Shown here: in pieces, positions 1 through 8,022 of the stretch
Layout: each line of letters begins with the position of its first letter
How positions within the stretch are numbered: position 1 is the first letter of the stretch
DNA from: UBA2233 sp002347965 [NCBI: Nitrospirae bacterium UBA2233]
Lineage (GTDB): Bacteria > UBA2233
Length of the DNA: 55,607 nt
Direction of reading: 5' to 3'
Assembly (NCBI GenBank): GCA_002347965.1
Contig: DDYN01000028.1
Location: 1-55,607 of the forward strand
Notes under the pieces: model-generated
Seen by the model: only the letters and a program-made list of their open reading frames with translations
Databases searched by the model: none
What the model was told of the DNA's origin: nothing
Position numbers and translations under genes: made by a program

Positions 1-180
1 AAAAAGAGCGAAAGGACTGCGAAGAGTAAGTAAGGGCTTCGAGTTTCTCACGCACTTCATCCTTCTTTTTTATTTTGAAGGTTTTTTGGCCATAACCTAC
101 GTTTTTTGCATGAGCGCGTTTGTCCTATGGTACACTATCATAGTCTAAATCGTCCACAAATTCCGGAAAAGGGGGTTCTC
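1..180. other. Left edge, no supported gene
   Basis: I see no complete gene before wrbA. One minus-strand frame is open from about position 119 off the left edge and is lysine-rich, but it has no ATG, GTG or TTG start and no convincing ribosome-binding site. It may be noise or the start of a gene that lies outside the window. Confidence 0.3.
126..142 (+). promoter_or_regulatory. Imperfect dyad upstream of wrbA
   Basis: TATGGTA CAC TATCATA is an inverted repeat with 7-base arms matching at 6 of 7 positions, 38 bases before the wrbA start. A -10-like TACACT (131-136) lies inside it and a TTGCAT (106-111) lies 19 bases upstream. It could be an operator for wrbA, but no adjacent regulator gene is present, so this is a weak call. 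Confidence 0.3.
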
Positions 181-810
181 ATGACTTGCCGGGTGTCCAT
201 TGTTTTTTACAGCATGTACGGCCACATTTACAGGCTCGCCGAGGCACAGGCTGAGGGGGCACGCGAAGTTCAGGACGCCGAGGTGAGCCTTTTTCAGGTG
301 CCCGAGCTCGTCCCCGAGGACATCCTCGAAAAGAGCGGGGCCAAGAAGGCGAGGGAAGCGTTCTCGCACATCCCCGTCATGAGGCCCGAGCAGCTTGCCG
401 ATGCGGACGCGCTCATCTTTGGTACGCCTACAAGGTTCGGTAACATGTGCGCCCAAATGCGTAATTTCTTGGACCAAACGGGCGGATTGTGGATGAAAGG
501 GGTGCTCGTAGGCAAGGTCGGCAGCGTCTTCACCTCGGCTGCCAGCCAGCACGGAGGCCATGAAACGACGCTGCTATCGTTCTATACCACCCTTTTTCAC
601 CACGGCATGATCTTGGCCGGTGTTCCCTACACCGAGCAAACCCTTTTGAGCCTCCAAGAGCCCATGGGAGGAACGCCTTACGGTGCCTCGACAGTGGTCG
701 GAGATGGAAGCCGAATGCCGAGCGAACCCGAGCTTGCCATCGCCAGCGCGCAAGGAAGGCGTGTCGCCCGTCTTGCGTCCGCGCTGAAAGCCTCGAGCTA
801 CTCCGGATAA
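181..810 (+). CDS. wrbA: NAD(P)H:quinone oxidoreductase, WrbA type
   Basis: A flavodoxin-fold FMN enzyme that reduces quinones by two electrons and so avoids semiquinone stress; cytoplasmic. The FMN phosphate loop is visible at residues 9-20 ([12 protein letters not shown]). The typical WrbA segments follow: [16 protein letters not shown] near 81-96, the [11 protein letters not shown] loop near 118-128, and a C-terminal [11 protein letters not shown] near 168-178. At 209 residues it is close to the usual size of about 200. The ATG at 181 is chosen because AAAAGGGGG precedes it; a longer frame from 106 would add a tail with no family counterpart. It stands alone on its strand and converges on the decayed hydrolase that follows. 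Confidence 0.93.
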   Translation: MTCRVSIVFYSMYGHIYRLAEAQAEGAREVQDAEVSLFQVPELVPEDILEKSGAKKAREAFSHIPVMRPEQLADADALIFGTPTRFGNMCAQMRNFLDQTGGLWMKGVLVGKVGSVFTSAASQHGGHETTLLSFYTTLFHHGMILAGVPYTEQTLLSLQEPMGGTPYGASTVVGDGSRMPSEPELAIASAQGRRVARLASALKASSYSG

Positions 811-835
811 TGCAAAAGATTTCAATGCTTAAGGT

Positions 836-1456
836 TTACAGGGCAAGCGCCCGGTGAAGATCTAGAAGGGAATTAAGGGTCAGGTCCGGCATATACCCAA
901 GATCGTCCATTGGGCGGTTGCTGCGAGCGACCCAAACCGAGCGCATGCCGGAACGCTTGGCACCGATGACGTCAAAGGGGTTCGACGAGACCATTGCAAG
1001 CTCGTTTGAATCCAGCTTGAGCCTTTGAAAGGCCAGCGCGTACGCCTTCGGGCTTGGCCTGTACGCCCTGGCCGCGTCCACGCTGAGCACGGCCTCAAAA
1101 AACCCGCCCAACCCAGCATTCTTCGCTAATCTATCCAGCATAGACGGCGTTCCGTTCGAAAGGATCAACTTCGGATAGCCGCTCAAGGATTTTAAGGCTT
1201 TCTTGGTGTCCTCGAAGGGCTTCAAGCATGCGTAAGCTTCTAACAAGCGCGAAACGTCGTTCGGCACAACGGGCAAGCCAAGGCTCTTCAAGGCAAACCA
1301 GAGGGCTTTCTGGGTAAGGCTCCAAAAACCCTCGTAGGCCTCCATAGCCGCCAGAAGCCAGGTGTATTCGTGCGAGCCTGGGCGGGCTTAGGGGCGGAAA
1401 AGGCCATACGCCCGCCCAGGGACAGCGCCGTACAAAAGATGCCAAACCAAGATCAT
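836..1456 (-). pseudogene. Decayed haloacid dehalogenase-type hydrolase
   Basis: From position 1345 inward the reading frame is a clear type II haloacid dehalogenase/HAD hydrolase: cap region (EAYEGFW), motif II (LILSNGT), motif III lysine (YRPSPKAYAL) and motif IV (SSNPFDVIGA). The upstream sequence still reads HEYTWLLAAM, the family's cap segment, in the same frame. It is then cut by a TAA at 1388-1390, and the catalytic N-terminal DxD motif is not recognisable in that frame. A degenerate YDLG appears in a neighbouring frame, which suggests a frameshift as well. Without the nucleophilic aspartate a product starting at 1345 (169 residues) would be inactive as a hydrolase. It lies last in the copA direction. 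Confidence 0.8.
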
Positions 1457-1544
1457 AACAGAAGCCTGGATGCCGGCACTTCTCAAAGTACATTCGCCGT
1501 TTCCGTAAGATGTGCAGGCAATATGGCGAGGACACCGGGGATGG

Positions 1545-1892
1545 CTAAGAATCCCCAGGTTGCTGATTCATAACCGGATCCGATGCCGAAGCTAGGTGCA
1601 AAGCCTTAAGAACGTCCCACACGGAAGGAGTCCCTTCGAAGCCTCCACCTGGTTGCACGTATAGCCTGCAGCAATGCTGTTCCTGGCTAGGGTGTGTGCC
1701 GATTACGTCTCGGCCGTTCACCAAGATCGTGGGCGACCCGAATTGTCGAGTGTAGAGTGGAGCACCGGGCTCGTTCCGAACCCACTCGGACCATGACGGT
1801 GGGATTTCCACACGGACGAACGCCTCCTTGAGGACTTAGCGCACCTTCTCGATGTTCGGGCAATCGGCGTCGTAGATAATTTCAACCTTCAT
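1545..1892 (-). pseudogene. Thioredoxin-like protein, broken by in-frame TAA
   Basis: From ATG 1890-1892 the frame reads MKVEIIYDADCPNIEKVR, then TAA at 1836-1838, and continues in the same frame for about 97 more codons with family-like content (FGSPTILVNGRDV, HCCRLY). This resembles the small thioredoxin-fold proteins found beside metal-resistance genes, with a CP motif near the N-terminus and paired cysteines later. Only the single stop interrupts it; a CAA-to-TAA change (glutamine) would explain it. It follows copA by about 40 bases on the same strand and was probably its operon partner. A sequencing error or very recent inactivation are both possible. Confidence 0.75.
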
Positions 1893-1933
1893 CTCAGACA
1901 AGCCCCTTTCCTTGGTCGCTCGATAACGCTTGC

Positions 1934-4219
1934 TTACGTACTAAACCGCCTGAGCCGGAGCGCGTTGGTGATCACGGAAACCGAACTCAGGCTCATCGCG
2001 GCCGCCGCGATGACAGGGCTCAAAAGTAGCCCGAAGGACGGATAGAAAACCCCCGCCGCCACCGGGATGGCCAGCGCGTTGTAGCCGAAGGCGAACAAGA
2101 GGTTTTGTTTGATATTGCGGACCGTTGCCTTACTTAGCCGCCTTGCCAGTAAGATACCCTCCAAATCGGGCCTCATGAGCGTCACGCCCGCGCTTTCGAT
2201 CGCCACGTCCGTCCCGGAGCCCATGGCGATTCCCACGTCGGCCTTGGCCAGCGCGGGAGCGTCGTTGATCCCGTCACCGGCCATTGCCACGACCCTGCCC
2301 TCTTTTTGCAGGCGCTCTACAATTGCTTGTTTTTGGTCCGGCAACGTCTCGGCGTAGACATCATCGATACCGAGCCTTCCCGCGATGGCCCTTGCTGCCA
2401 CAAGGCGATCTCCGGTGACCATAGAGACCCTGAGACCTTCTTTGTGGAGCGCTTCGATTGCGTCGCTTGCGCCCTCTCTAATGGGGTCCTCCACGCGAAC
2501 CAACCCGGCCAGCCTGCCATCGATCACGACAAAAACAAGCGTTTCCCCGCCCTTCTGGAATGTTTCCGTCCGCTCTATTATCCCGCCCGGGGCAACCCCG
2601 AATGCTTCGAGCATCGCTTGGTTGCCTACGAGGACATCGTGGCCCTTGATTTTGCCGTGCACCCCCTTCCCGGCTACGGCTTCGAACGTTTCAACGCTTA
2701 GGATCGCTGCCCCTAAGCGTTTGGCGGCTTGTACGAACGCATCCGCAAGGGGATGCTCGCTTGCCGCCTCCAACCCGGCCGCAAACTCGAGAATCTGGTT
2801 TTCCTCGAACCCCTCTTCAGGCATTATGCCCTTAAGGACCGGCCTGCCCAGCGTAACCGTACCCGTCTTGTCGAGAACGAGCGTGTCCACTCTGCAAAGC
2901 ATCTCAATCGCCCGGGCATCCTTGAACAGAACGCCCATCTGCGCGCCTTTGCCGCTCGCGACCATGATAGACATCGGCGTAGCCAGACCAAGGGCGCAAG
3001 GACAAGCAATCAAAAGAACGGCGAGCGCGCTCAAGAGCGCGTACGTAAGCCTTGGGCTCGGCCCTAGCAAGGCCCACGCGGCAAACGTGGCCAACGCGAT
3101 CAAAAGGACGGCGGGGACGAAAACGCCGGCCACCTTATCGGCCAAGCGCTGGATGGGCGCGCGAGACCTTTGGGCATGCGCCACCATCTGGACGATCCGG
3201 GCGAGCACCGTCTCCTCCCCCACCCTTTTTGCGACCATAATCAGCGAACCGTTCTTATTGAGCGTTCCGCCGATAAGCGGGTCTCCGAGGCTTTTCTCTG
3301 CAGGGATGGGTTCGCCCGTAACCATCGATTCGTCCACGGCGCTCTTTCCTTCGAAGACCTCGCCGTCCACGGGGATGCGCTCTCCGGGGCGAACGCGAAG
3401 CCTGTCTCCAACCTGCACCTGCTCGATGGGAATGTCTTCTTCTACGCCGTCACCCCGGAGACGCCGCGCCGTCCTCGGGGCAAGCTCCAAAAGAGATGCG
3501 ATGGCGGCTCCGGTACGGCTCCTGGCCTTGAGCTCAAGAACTTGACCGAGCAGCACGAGCGTCACGATCAGCGCGGCGGATTCGAAATAAACGGGAATAG
3601 ACCCGTCGGAGAGCCTGAACGCGTCCGGAAACAGCCCCGGAGCAAGCACGGCGAGCACGCTGTACAGATAGGCCACGCCCGTACCGAGCGCGATCAAGGT
3701 GAACATGTTGAGGCTTCGGTTGACAACCGAGGTATAGCCCCTATGGAAAAAAGGCCAACCTCCCCAAGCAACGACCGGAGTGGCCAGAAAAAGCTCGAGC
3801 CAAACACCCGCCTTATGCGGCACGGCAACGCCAAGGATTCCCTCGAGCGCCATGCCACCCATAGAAATTAAAAAAAGAAGAAGAGACAAAACGGCGCTTA
3901 CATAAAACCGCCTTGTCATCGCCTTGAGCTCGGGGTCTTCTTTGGGAAGGGGTTCGGGCTCCCTGGGCTCCAAGGCCATGCCGCAGACAGGGCAGCTTCC
4001 CGGGGTATCCTGGATGACCTCCGGATGCATCGGGCATGTCCAGCGCGTTTTCAGGGTATGCACCGGGGTTTCACGCTCCAAGGCCATGCCGCACTTGGGG
4101 CAGGCCCCCGAAATCTCTGAACGTACCCCGGGACACATCGGGCATACGTATGGAGCTTGTGGGCCTTGATTGTGCGCTTGACAATGCGCGTGCTCTGAAC
4201 GCTCGTTGATTTTCGCCAT
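1934..4219 (-). CDS. copA: Cu+-exporting P-type ATPase (CopA-like)
   Basis: A P1B-type ATPase that pumps cuprous (possibly silver) ions out of the cytoplasm. It shows CPC in TM6 (406-408), DKTGT with the phosphorylated aspartate (450-454), the SEHP loop (488-490) and GDGINDAP (648-655). The copper-class signatures YN (713-714) and MSLSS (742-746) are also present. Instead of the usual GMTCxxC domains, the N-terminus has two heavy-metal-binding motifs of the CPMHP...CPxCGM type (about 24-48 and 60-84); in the first the histidine is replaced by cysteine. The ATG follows AGGGGT at good spacing. It is read alone or with the broken thioredoxin-like gene downstream, and is divergent from the acyl-CoA synthetase. 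Confidence 0.95.
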   Translation of the reverse strand: MAKINERSEHAHCQAHNQGPQAPYVCPMCPGVRSEISGACPKCGMALERETPVHTLKTRWTCPMHPEVIQDTPGSCPVCGMALEPREPEPLPKEDPELKAMTRRFYVSAVLSLLLFLISMGGMALEGILGVAVPHKAGVWLELFLATPVVAWGGWPFFHRGYTSVVNRSLNMFTLIALGTGVAYLYSVLAVLAPGLFPDAFRLSDGSIPVYFESAALIVTLVLLGQVLELKARSRTGAAIASLLELAPRTARRLRGDGVEEDIPIEQVQVGDRLRVRPGERIPVDGEVFEGKSAVDESMVTGEPIPAEKSLGDPLIGGTLNKNGSLIMVAKRVGEETVLARIVQMVAHAQRSRAPIQRLADKVAGVFVPAVLLIALATFAAWALLGPSPRLTYALLSALAVLLIACPCALGLATPMSIMVASGKGAQMGVLFKDARAIEMLCRVDTLVLDKTGTVTLGRPVLKGIMPEEGFEENQILEFAAGLEAASEHPLADAFVQAAKRLGAAILSVETFEAVAGKGVHGKIKGHDVLVGNQAMLEAFGVAPGGIIERTETFQKGGETLVFVVIDGRLAGLVRVEDPIREGASDAIEALHKEGLRVSMVTGDRLVAARAIAGRLGIDDVYAETLPDQKQAIVERLQKEGRVVAMAGDGINDAPALAKADVGIAMGSGTDVAIESAGVTLMRPDLEGILLARRLSKATVRNIKQNLLFAFGYNALAIPVAAGVFYPSFGLLLSPVIAAAAMSLSSVSVITNALRLRRFST

Positions 4220-4269
4220 GGCTTACCCCTTTATGGTCGAAGAACGGTCAACGTGAAGCTTCTTTAATT

Positions 4270-4299
4270 ATCTTACCGTCCTGAGGACCGTTGGAGCAA
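4270..4299 (-). promoter_or_regulatory. Candidate copA promoter with spacer dyad
   Basis: Read on the minus strand, TTGCTC (4294-4299) and TAAGAT (4270-4275) are separated by 18 bases. The spacer contains the perfect dyad GTCCT-C-AGGAC (4278-4288). A dyad between the -35 and -10 is the arrangement used by MerR-family metal regulators. No such regulator is encoded here, so the assignment rests on sequence and position only. Confidence 0.4.
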
Positions 4300-4313
4300 A
4301 GATGAACCTGCAG

Positions 4314-4325
4314 TACAAGGTGTAG
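4314..4325 (-). promoter_or_regulatory. Candidate copper box upstream of copA
   Basis: TACAAGGTGTAG on the plus strand, upstream of the candidate copA -35. The same 12 bases with one change occur upstream of cusC (TACATGGTGTAG at 7961-7972). TACA and TGTA half-sites recall CopY-type boxes, although those have a 2-base spacer and this has 3. It may bind a common copper regulator encoded elsewhere. Confidence 0.4.
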
Positions 4326-4407
4326 GCGCTTTGAAAGAACAAAAGAAAAGTGTTATGCTACAGTCAATCCGAGGGCAAACGAAAAAACCTAGAGGTAGGA
4401 AAGCCCC

Positions 4408-6468
4408 TTGACGTACAAAACAGACACACTGTGCGGCATGTTTCATGAACAGGCCGAGCGCTACAGAAACCTTGAGATGCTGAGGGGCAAGTACGATAAA
4501 GAAGGAAGGCCCCAGAATGCTTGGGCGTCCCTATCGTGGAAAGAGGTCCAGGACGAAGTCGTGAACTTGGGTAGAGGGCTTGTCGCCTTGGGCTTGAAGC
4601 CTGGCGATAGGGTAGCCATCTTTTCTGAAAACAGGCCAAGGTGGGTTATCGCCGACCAGGCTATTCAGGCGTGCGGGGCCGTCGGTGTCCCCCTTTATTC
4701 CACGCTCACCCTCGAAGAGCTATCCTACATGCTAGGCGACAGCGGGGCAAAAGTGGCCATTGTGTCGACTCAGCAAAAGCTTGAGATGGTTCTGAAGGCC
4801 AAAACCCATGCGGTGCCCCTGGAAGCCGTGATCACAATGGGGCCGCTTGAAGGCCAAAAGCCGCAGGGTGTCTACACCTTCGAAGATGTCGCAAAAATAG
4901 GGCATAGCAACGCCTCTTTGGACCTTCTCGAGGCCAGGATGCAACGGGTAACGCCAGATGACATCGCCTCCATTGTGTATACTTCGGGTACGACAGGGCG
5001 CCAGAAAGGTGCCGTGTTAACCCATAAGAACTTTGTATCCAACATCCATCAAACCTCCAACTCTACCATTTTTCGAAGGCTTAAGGCCGCGGAGTTCCCC
5101 CTCACGCACCTTTGCCACTTACCCTTATGCCATGTCATGGGGATGACCACCGATTACCATGTGGGCACTCTTCACCTAGGCAACGTCCTTGTGTTCGTCG
5201 AAAGCTACGAGAAAATAGCCGAGAACCTGCTGGAGGTTCGGCCAAACGTCGTTGTCAGCGTCCCAAGGTTTTTTGAAAAATTCTACGATACGGTGCACTC
5301 CGTCATGGCTCGGCAGAATAAGGCGTACCGTAGTGTTTTTGCCTGGGCCCTTCGCGTTGGTGATAGGTTTTCAGAATCCATGGCTAATGCAACAAGAATG
5401 TCGCAGCTCGACCTGCTTAAGGTTACGTTAGCCAATGCGCTCGTTTTTAACCGAATTCGGAGAGTGTCCGGGATGGACCGCGTGGTGTTTGCCGGGTCTG
5501 GAGGAGGAAAGCTCTCCAAGGAGGTTTGCGCGTTCATCCGAGCCCTGGGAATACAGCTCTTCGAAGGCTACGGGCTGACCGAAACATCCCCCGTCATCAA
5601 TTGGAACGAAACGGAATTCAAAGGTTTTGACCCCGAAACGGCGAGCAGGTTTAAAAACAAAATGATCGACTGGACGCTTGACCTGATGGTCAAGCAGCAA
5701 TCCAAGGGAAAATCGCCCTACACGAGCCCTATCCGTGCCATGAAGCTCCTTCTGGCCTACAGCACCGTCGTCTACCGATTGCAGGTCAAGCCGGGCTGTG
5801 TGGGGAAGCCCGTCATCTGGACGGAGGAAAAGCTTGCTGAAGATGGGGAAATTCTAGTCAAAGGTCCGCAGGTTTTTAAGGGTTACTGGAACATGCCCGA
5901 AGCAACAAAAGAGGCATTCACGGAAGACGGCTTTTTCAAGACTGGAGATGTCGGCGAGTTCGATCAGGAGGGATTTCTAAGGATCACAGACCGCAAAAAG
6001 GAGATTCTTGTAACCTCCGGGGGGAAAAACATTCCCCCGCACCCGATCGAGCTGACGCTTACGGCAAAGCCGTACATCGACCAGGCATGCGTGATTGGGG
6101 ATGCCAAAAAATACTTGACGGCACTGATTTGCCCGGACATCGAAGAAATCAGACGGTTTGCGAAAGAACAAGGCATTCCGGCAGCTTCAAACCATGAGCT
6201 TATCGGCAGGCCGGAGATCCAAACGCTTGTTCAAAAGCAGGTTGACGAGGTAAACGAAACCTTACCCCGCTACGCCCAAATCAAGTACTTTACGCTCTTA
6301 GACGAGCCTTTTTCCCTGGAAACGGGAGAATTAACGCCAACCTTAAAGCTTAAACGCAGGGTCATTGAAGACAGACGCAAAGAATTGATTGAAAAGATGT
6401 ACCTCGAACACGACCCCGCCTCTTTGGCGCACAAACGCCAGAGTAATAAGACAACAGTACCTTCTTAG
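4408..6468 (+). CDS. Long-chain acyl-CoA synthetase (AMP-forming)
   Basis: An ANL-superfamily ligase that activates a fatty or other carboxylic acid to acyl-CoA through an acyl-AMP. It shows the phosphate loop YTSGTTGRQKG (191-201), GYGLTETS (387-394), KTGD (511-514) and the hinge RITDRKKE (525-532). The C-terminal motif LTPTLKLKR probably carries the catalytic or acetylatable lysine. Compared with FadD-like enzymes there are about 60 extra residues (roughly 400-462) between the GYGLTETSP motif and the GKPV segment. Start is TTG 4408, eight bases after GAGGTAGGA; an ATG at 4438 is the alternative. The substrate chain length cannot be told from sequence. It stands alone, convergent with cysK, and could feed the ETF/Fe-S oxidoreductase branch at 28-32 kb. 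Confidence 0.88.
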   Translation: MTYKTDTLCGMFHEQAERYRNLEMLRGKYDKEGRPQNAWASLSWKEVQDEVVNLGRGLVALGLKPGDRVAIFSENRPRWVIADQAIQACGAVGVPLYSTLTLEELSYMLGDSGAKVAIVSTQQKLEMVLKAKTHAVPLEAVITMGPLEGQKPQGVYTFEDVAKIGHSNASLDLLEARMQRVTPDDIASIVYTSGTTGRQKGAVLTHKNFVSNIHQTSNSTIFRRLKAAEFPLTHLCHLPLCHVMGMTTDYHVGTLHLGNVLVFVESYEKIAENLLEVRPNVVVSVPRFFEKFYDTVHSVMARQNKAYRSVFAWALRVGDRFSESMANATRMSQLDLLKVTLANALVFNRIRRVSGMDRVVFAGSGGGKLSKEVCAFIRALGIQLFEGYGLTETSPVINWNETEFKGFDPETASRFKNKMIDWTLDLMVKQQSKGKSPYTSPIRAMKLLLAYSTVVYRLQVKPGCVGKPVIWTEEKLAEDGEILVKGPQVFKGYWNMPEATKEAFTEDGFFKTGDVGEFDQEGFLRITDRKKEILVTSGGKNIPPHPIELTLTAKPYIDQACVIGDAKKYLTALICPDIEEIRRFAKEQGIPAASNHELIGRPEIQTLVQKQVDEVNETLPRYAQIKYFTLLDEPFSLETGELTPTLKLKRRVIEDRRKELIEKMYLEHDPASLAHKRQSNKTTVPS

Positions 6469-6490
6469 CCCCAGGAACAACGATAAGCCT

Positions 6491-7471
6491 CTATCCTTCG
6501 ATATCCTGGAATAGCCAGGTTGAAAGGTAGCGTTCGCCCGTATCGGGCAAAAGAGCAACAATGAGCTTTCCAGCGCTCTCTTCTCGCTCGGCAATCCTGA
6601 TCGCGGCAACCGCCGCAGCCCCGGAAGAAATGCCGGCCGGTATCCCCTCTTCACGCATCAAGCGCCTGGCCATAACGCCCGCTTCCTCGTTCGTCACCTG
6701 GATAACCTCATCGACCATCCCGCGGTTCAATATCTCGGGGATAAACCCGGCCCCGATCCCCTGGATCTTGTGAGGGCCGGGCTTCCCGCCGGAAAGAACG
6801 GGCGAGTCCGCAGGCTCGACGGCAACGGCCTTGAAGCCGGGCTTAATCGGCTTGATCGCCTCGGCCACGCCCGTGAGCGTCCCCCCCGTTCCCACGCCCG
6901 AAACGAACACGTCCACCCTTCCTTCGGTATCCCTCCAGACCTCATCGGCCGTCGTGAGCCTGTGGATTTCAGGGTTGGCCGGGTTCTTGAACTGCTGGGG
7001 CATGAAGGCGTTCGGGGTGCGCTCGAGAAGCTCTTCGGCCGCCTTGATCGCTCCGGACATACCCTGCTCGCCTGGCGTCAAAATAATCTCGGCCCCGAAG
7101 GCCTTGAGCAGCTTTCTTCTTTCGATCGACATCGTATCGGGCATCGTGAGGATCAGCCTGTAACCACGGGCCGCGCACACGAATGCCAAGGCGATCCCCG
7201 TGTTGCCCGAGGTGGGCTCGATGATCACGGTATCTTTTTTAATCCAGCCCTTTTCCTCGGCGTCCAAGATCATGGCCACTCCGACCCTGTCTTTCACGCT
7301 CGATGTCGGGTTGAAAGACTCGAGCTTAACCACGACCTCGGCCTTCAGCCCTGCCGTGACCCTCTTGAGCTTGACGAGCGGCGTGTTGCCGATCAGCTCG
7401 CTCGAGTCGTTGGCGATCCCCCTTGTGAGCCTTGGAATACGGATTCCCTTGTAATCAAGCACTTCGGCCAT
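6491..7471 (-). CDS. cysK: Cysteine synthase A
   Basis: A PLP enzyme that makes L-cysteine from O-acetylserine and sulfide. The PLP lysine lies in [11 protein letters not shown] (K60); the substrate loop TSGNTG (88-93) and the GTGGTLTG phosphate-binding loop are intact. It has 326 residues from this start. An ATG four codons upstream exists, but GGAGG sits inside those codons at 5-base spacing from the ATG at 7471, so the shorter form is preferred. A strong promoter lies just upstream (7513-7541). No serine acetyltransferase is adjacent, so OASS-A rather than a cystathionine beta-synthase relative is inferred from the motifs alone. Confidence 0.92.
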   Translation of the reverse strand: MAEVLDYKGIRIPRLTRGIANDSSELIGNTPLVKLKRVTAGLKAEVVVKLESFNPTSSVKDRVGVAMILDAEEKGWIKKDTVIIEPTSGNTGIALAFVCAARGYRLILTMPDTMSIERRKLLKAFGAEIILTPGEQGMSGAIKAAEELLERTPNAFMPQQFKNPANPEIHRLTTADEVWRDTEGRVDVFVSGVGTGGTLTGVAEAIKPIKPGFKAVAVEPADSPVLSGGKPGPHKIQGIGAGFIPEILNRGMVDEVIQVTNEEAGVMARRLMREEGIPAGISSGAAAVAAIRIAEREESAGKLIVALLPDTGERYLSTWLFQDIEG

Positions 7472-7512
7472 CGCCCCCTCCATACGATTTATCCATATTA
7501 CATTAGGGATTT

Positions 7513-7541
7513 ATAGTAATTCTTCTCACCAGACGTGTCAA
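7513..7541 (-). promoter_or_regulatory. Promoter of cysK
   Basis: On the minus strand a perfect -35 TTGACA (7536-7541) is followed after exactly 17 bases by TACTAT (7513-7518). Transcription would start about 35 bases before the chosen cysK ATG. The -35 lies immediately beyond the stop codon of the small metal-binding protein gene. Confidence 0.7.
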
Positions 7542-7547
7542 CACGCG

Positions 7548-7853
7548 TTATTCATCGAGTTTCGGGGCTTCGCCTTCATGGTAATGTTCGTGATTAGGCT
7601 CTTGTCGTCGGGGCGGGTTTTGTCCTGGCTTGCCGCTTTGAAGGGTTCTTCCGCACTCGGGGCACTTACCGGGCGCATCGTAGGGTTTCCCTGGGTGATA
7701 CGGGCAGTAGAAGAGGTCTTGGACGGCGAGCAAAACATTTGGGGGGCCCGTCTGGGTTGAGGAAGCAAGCACGCTGCCGTCAAACTTAAGGCCATTCCCA
7801 GACGCCCAAAATAACATTGAGGCAAACGATAAAAAGAATACCGCACGTTGCAC
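7548..7853 (-). CDS. Small secreted heavy-metal-binding protein
   Basis: A 101-residue protein with a hydrophobic N-terminal signal (about residues 1-30) followed by one heavy-metal-binding motif, YCPYHPGKPYDAPGKCPECG (49-68). The tail is rich in His, Glu and Pro. The motif matches those in the CopA and CusB proteins of this window, with Met replaced by Arg at the end. It is divergent from cusC and shares the intervening regulatory region, so it is probably a periplasmic copper chaperone or buffer for the efflux system. The role is inferred from motif and context; the protein itself is not a family I can name. Confidence 0.75.
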   Translation of the reverse strand: MQRAVFFLSFASMLFWASGNGLKFDGSVLASSTQTGPPNVLLAVQDLFYCPYHPGKPYDAPGKCPECGRTLQSGKPGQNPPRRQEPNHEHYHEGEAPKLDE

Positions 7854-7947
7854 GGGGTTGTCCTCCTTTCGTACCTTGGTCGCTAAGCAAGTTTTTTACC
7901 CGAAGGCCGATCGCCGGCCTGGCCTCCTTGACATCCTTCTCGTTTTT

Positions 7948-7975
7948 TTGCAACCATTTCTACATGGTGTAGAAT
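7948..7975 (+). promoter_or_regulatory. cusCBA promoter with TTCTACA dyad
   Basis: TTCTACA-TGG-TGTAGAA (7958-7974) is a perfect inverted repeat with 7-base arms. It lies between a -35-like TTGCAA (7948-7953) and a -10-like TAGAAT (7970-7975) that are 16 bases apart, and it overlaps the latter. It sits in the region shared by cusC and the divergent small metal-binding gene. It contains TACATGGTGTAG, the motif also found before copA. A TTGACA at 7928-7933 lacks a partner -10 at normal spacing. Confidence 0.5.
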
Positions 7976-8022
7976 TTGATTGCGAATCTAGAATAACTCA
8001 AGCGTTTAGACGGATGCAAGAC

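Noticed and set aside
1388-1838. Stop-codon recoding to explain two TAA-interrupted genes
   Set aside because: TAA ends many intact genes in the window (for example cusB, rpsR and wrbA), so reassignment is not plausible; decay or read error is simpler.
2385-3545. A 386-codon open frame on the plus strand opposite copA
   Set aside because: It lies entirely antisense to a P-type ATPase with all its motifs intact and has a composition (Ser, Pro, Arg, Thr) typical of the complement of a GC-rich gene.
6770-7516. A 248-codon frame opposite cysK
   Set aside because: It is the complement of a well-conserved enzyme and has no recognisable domain.
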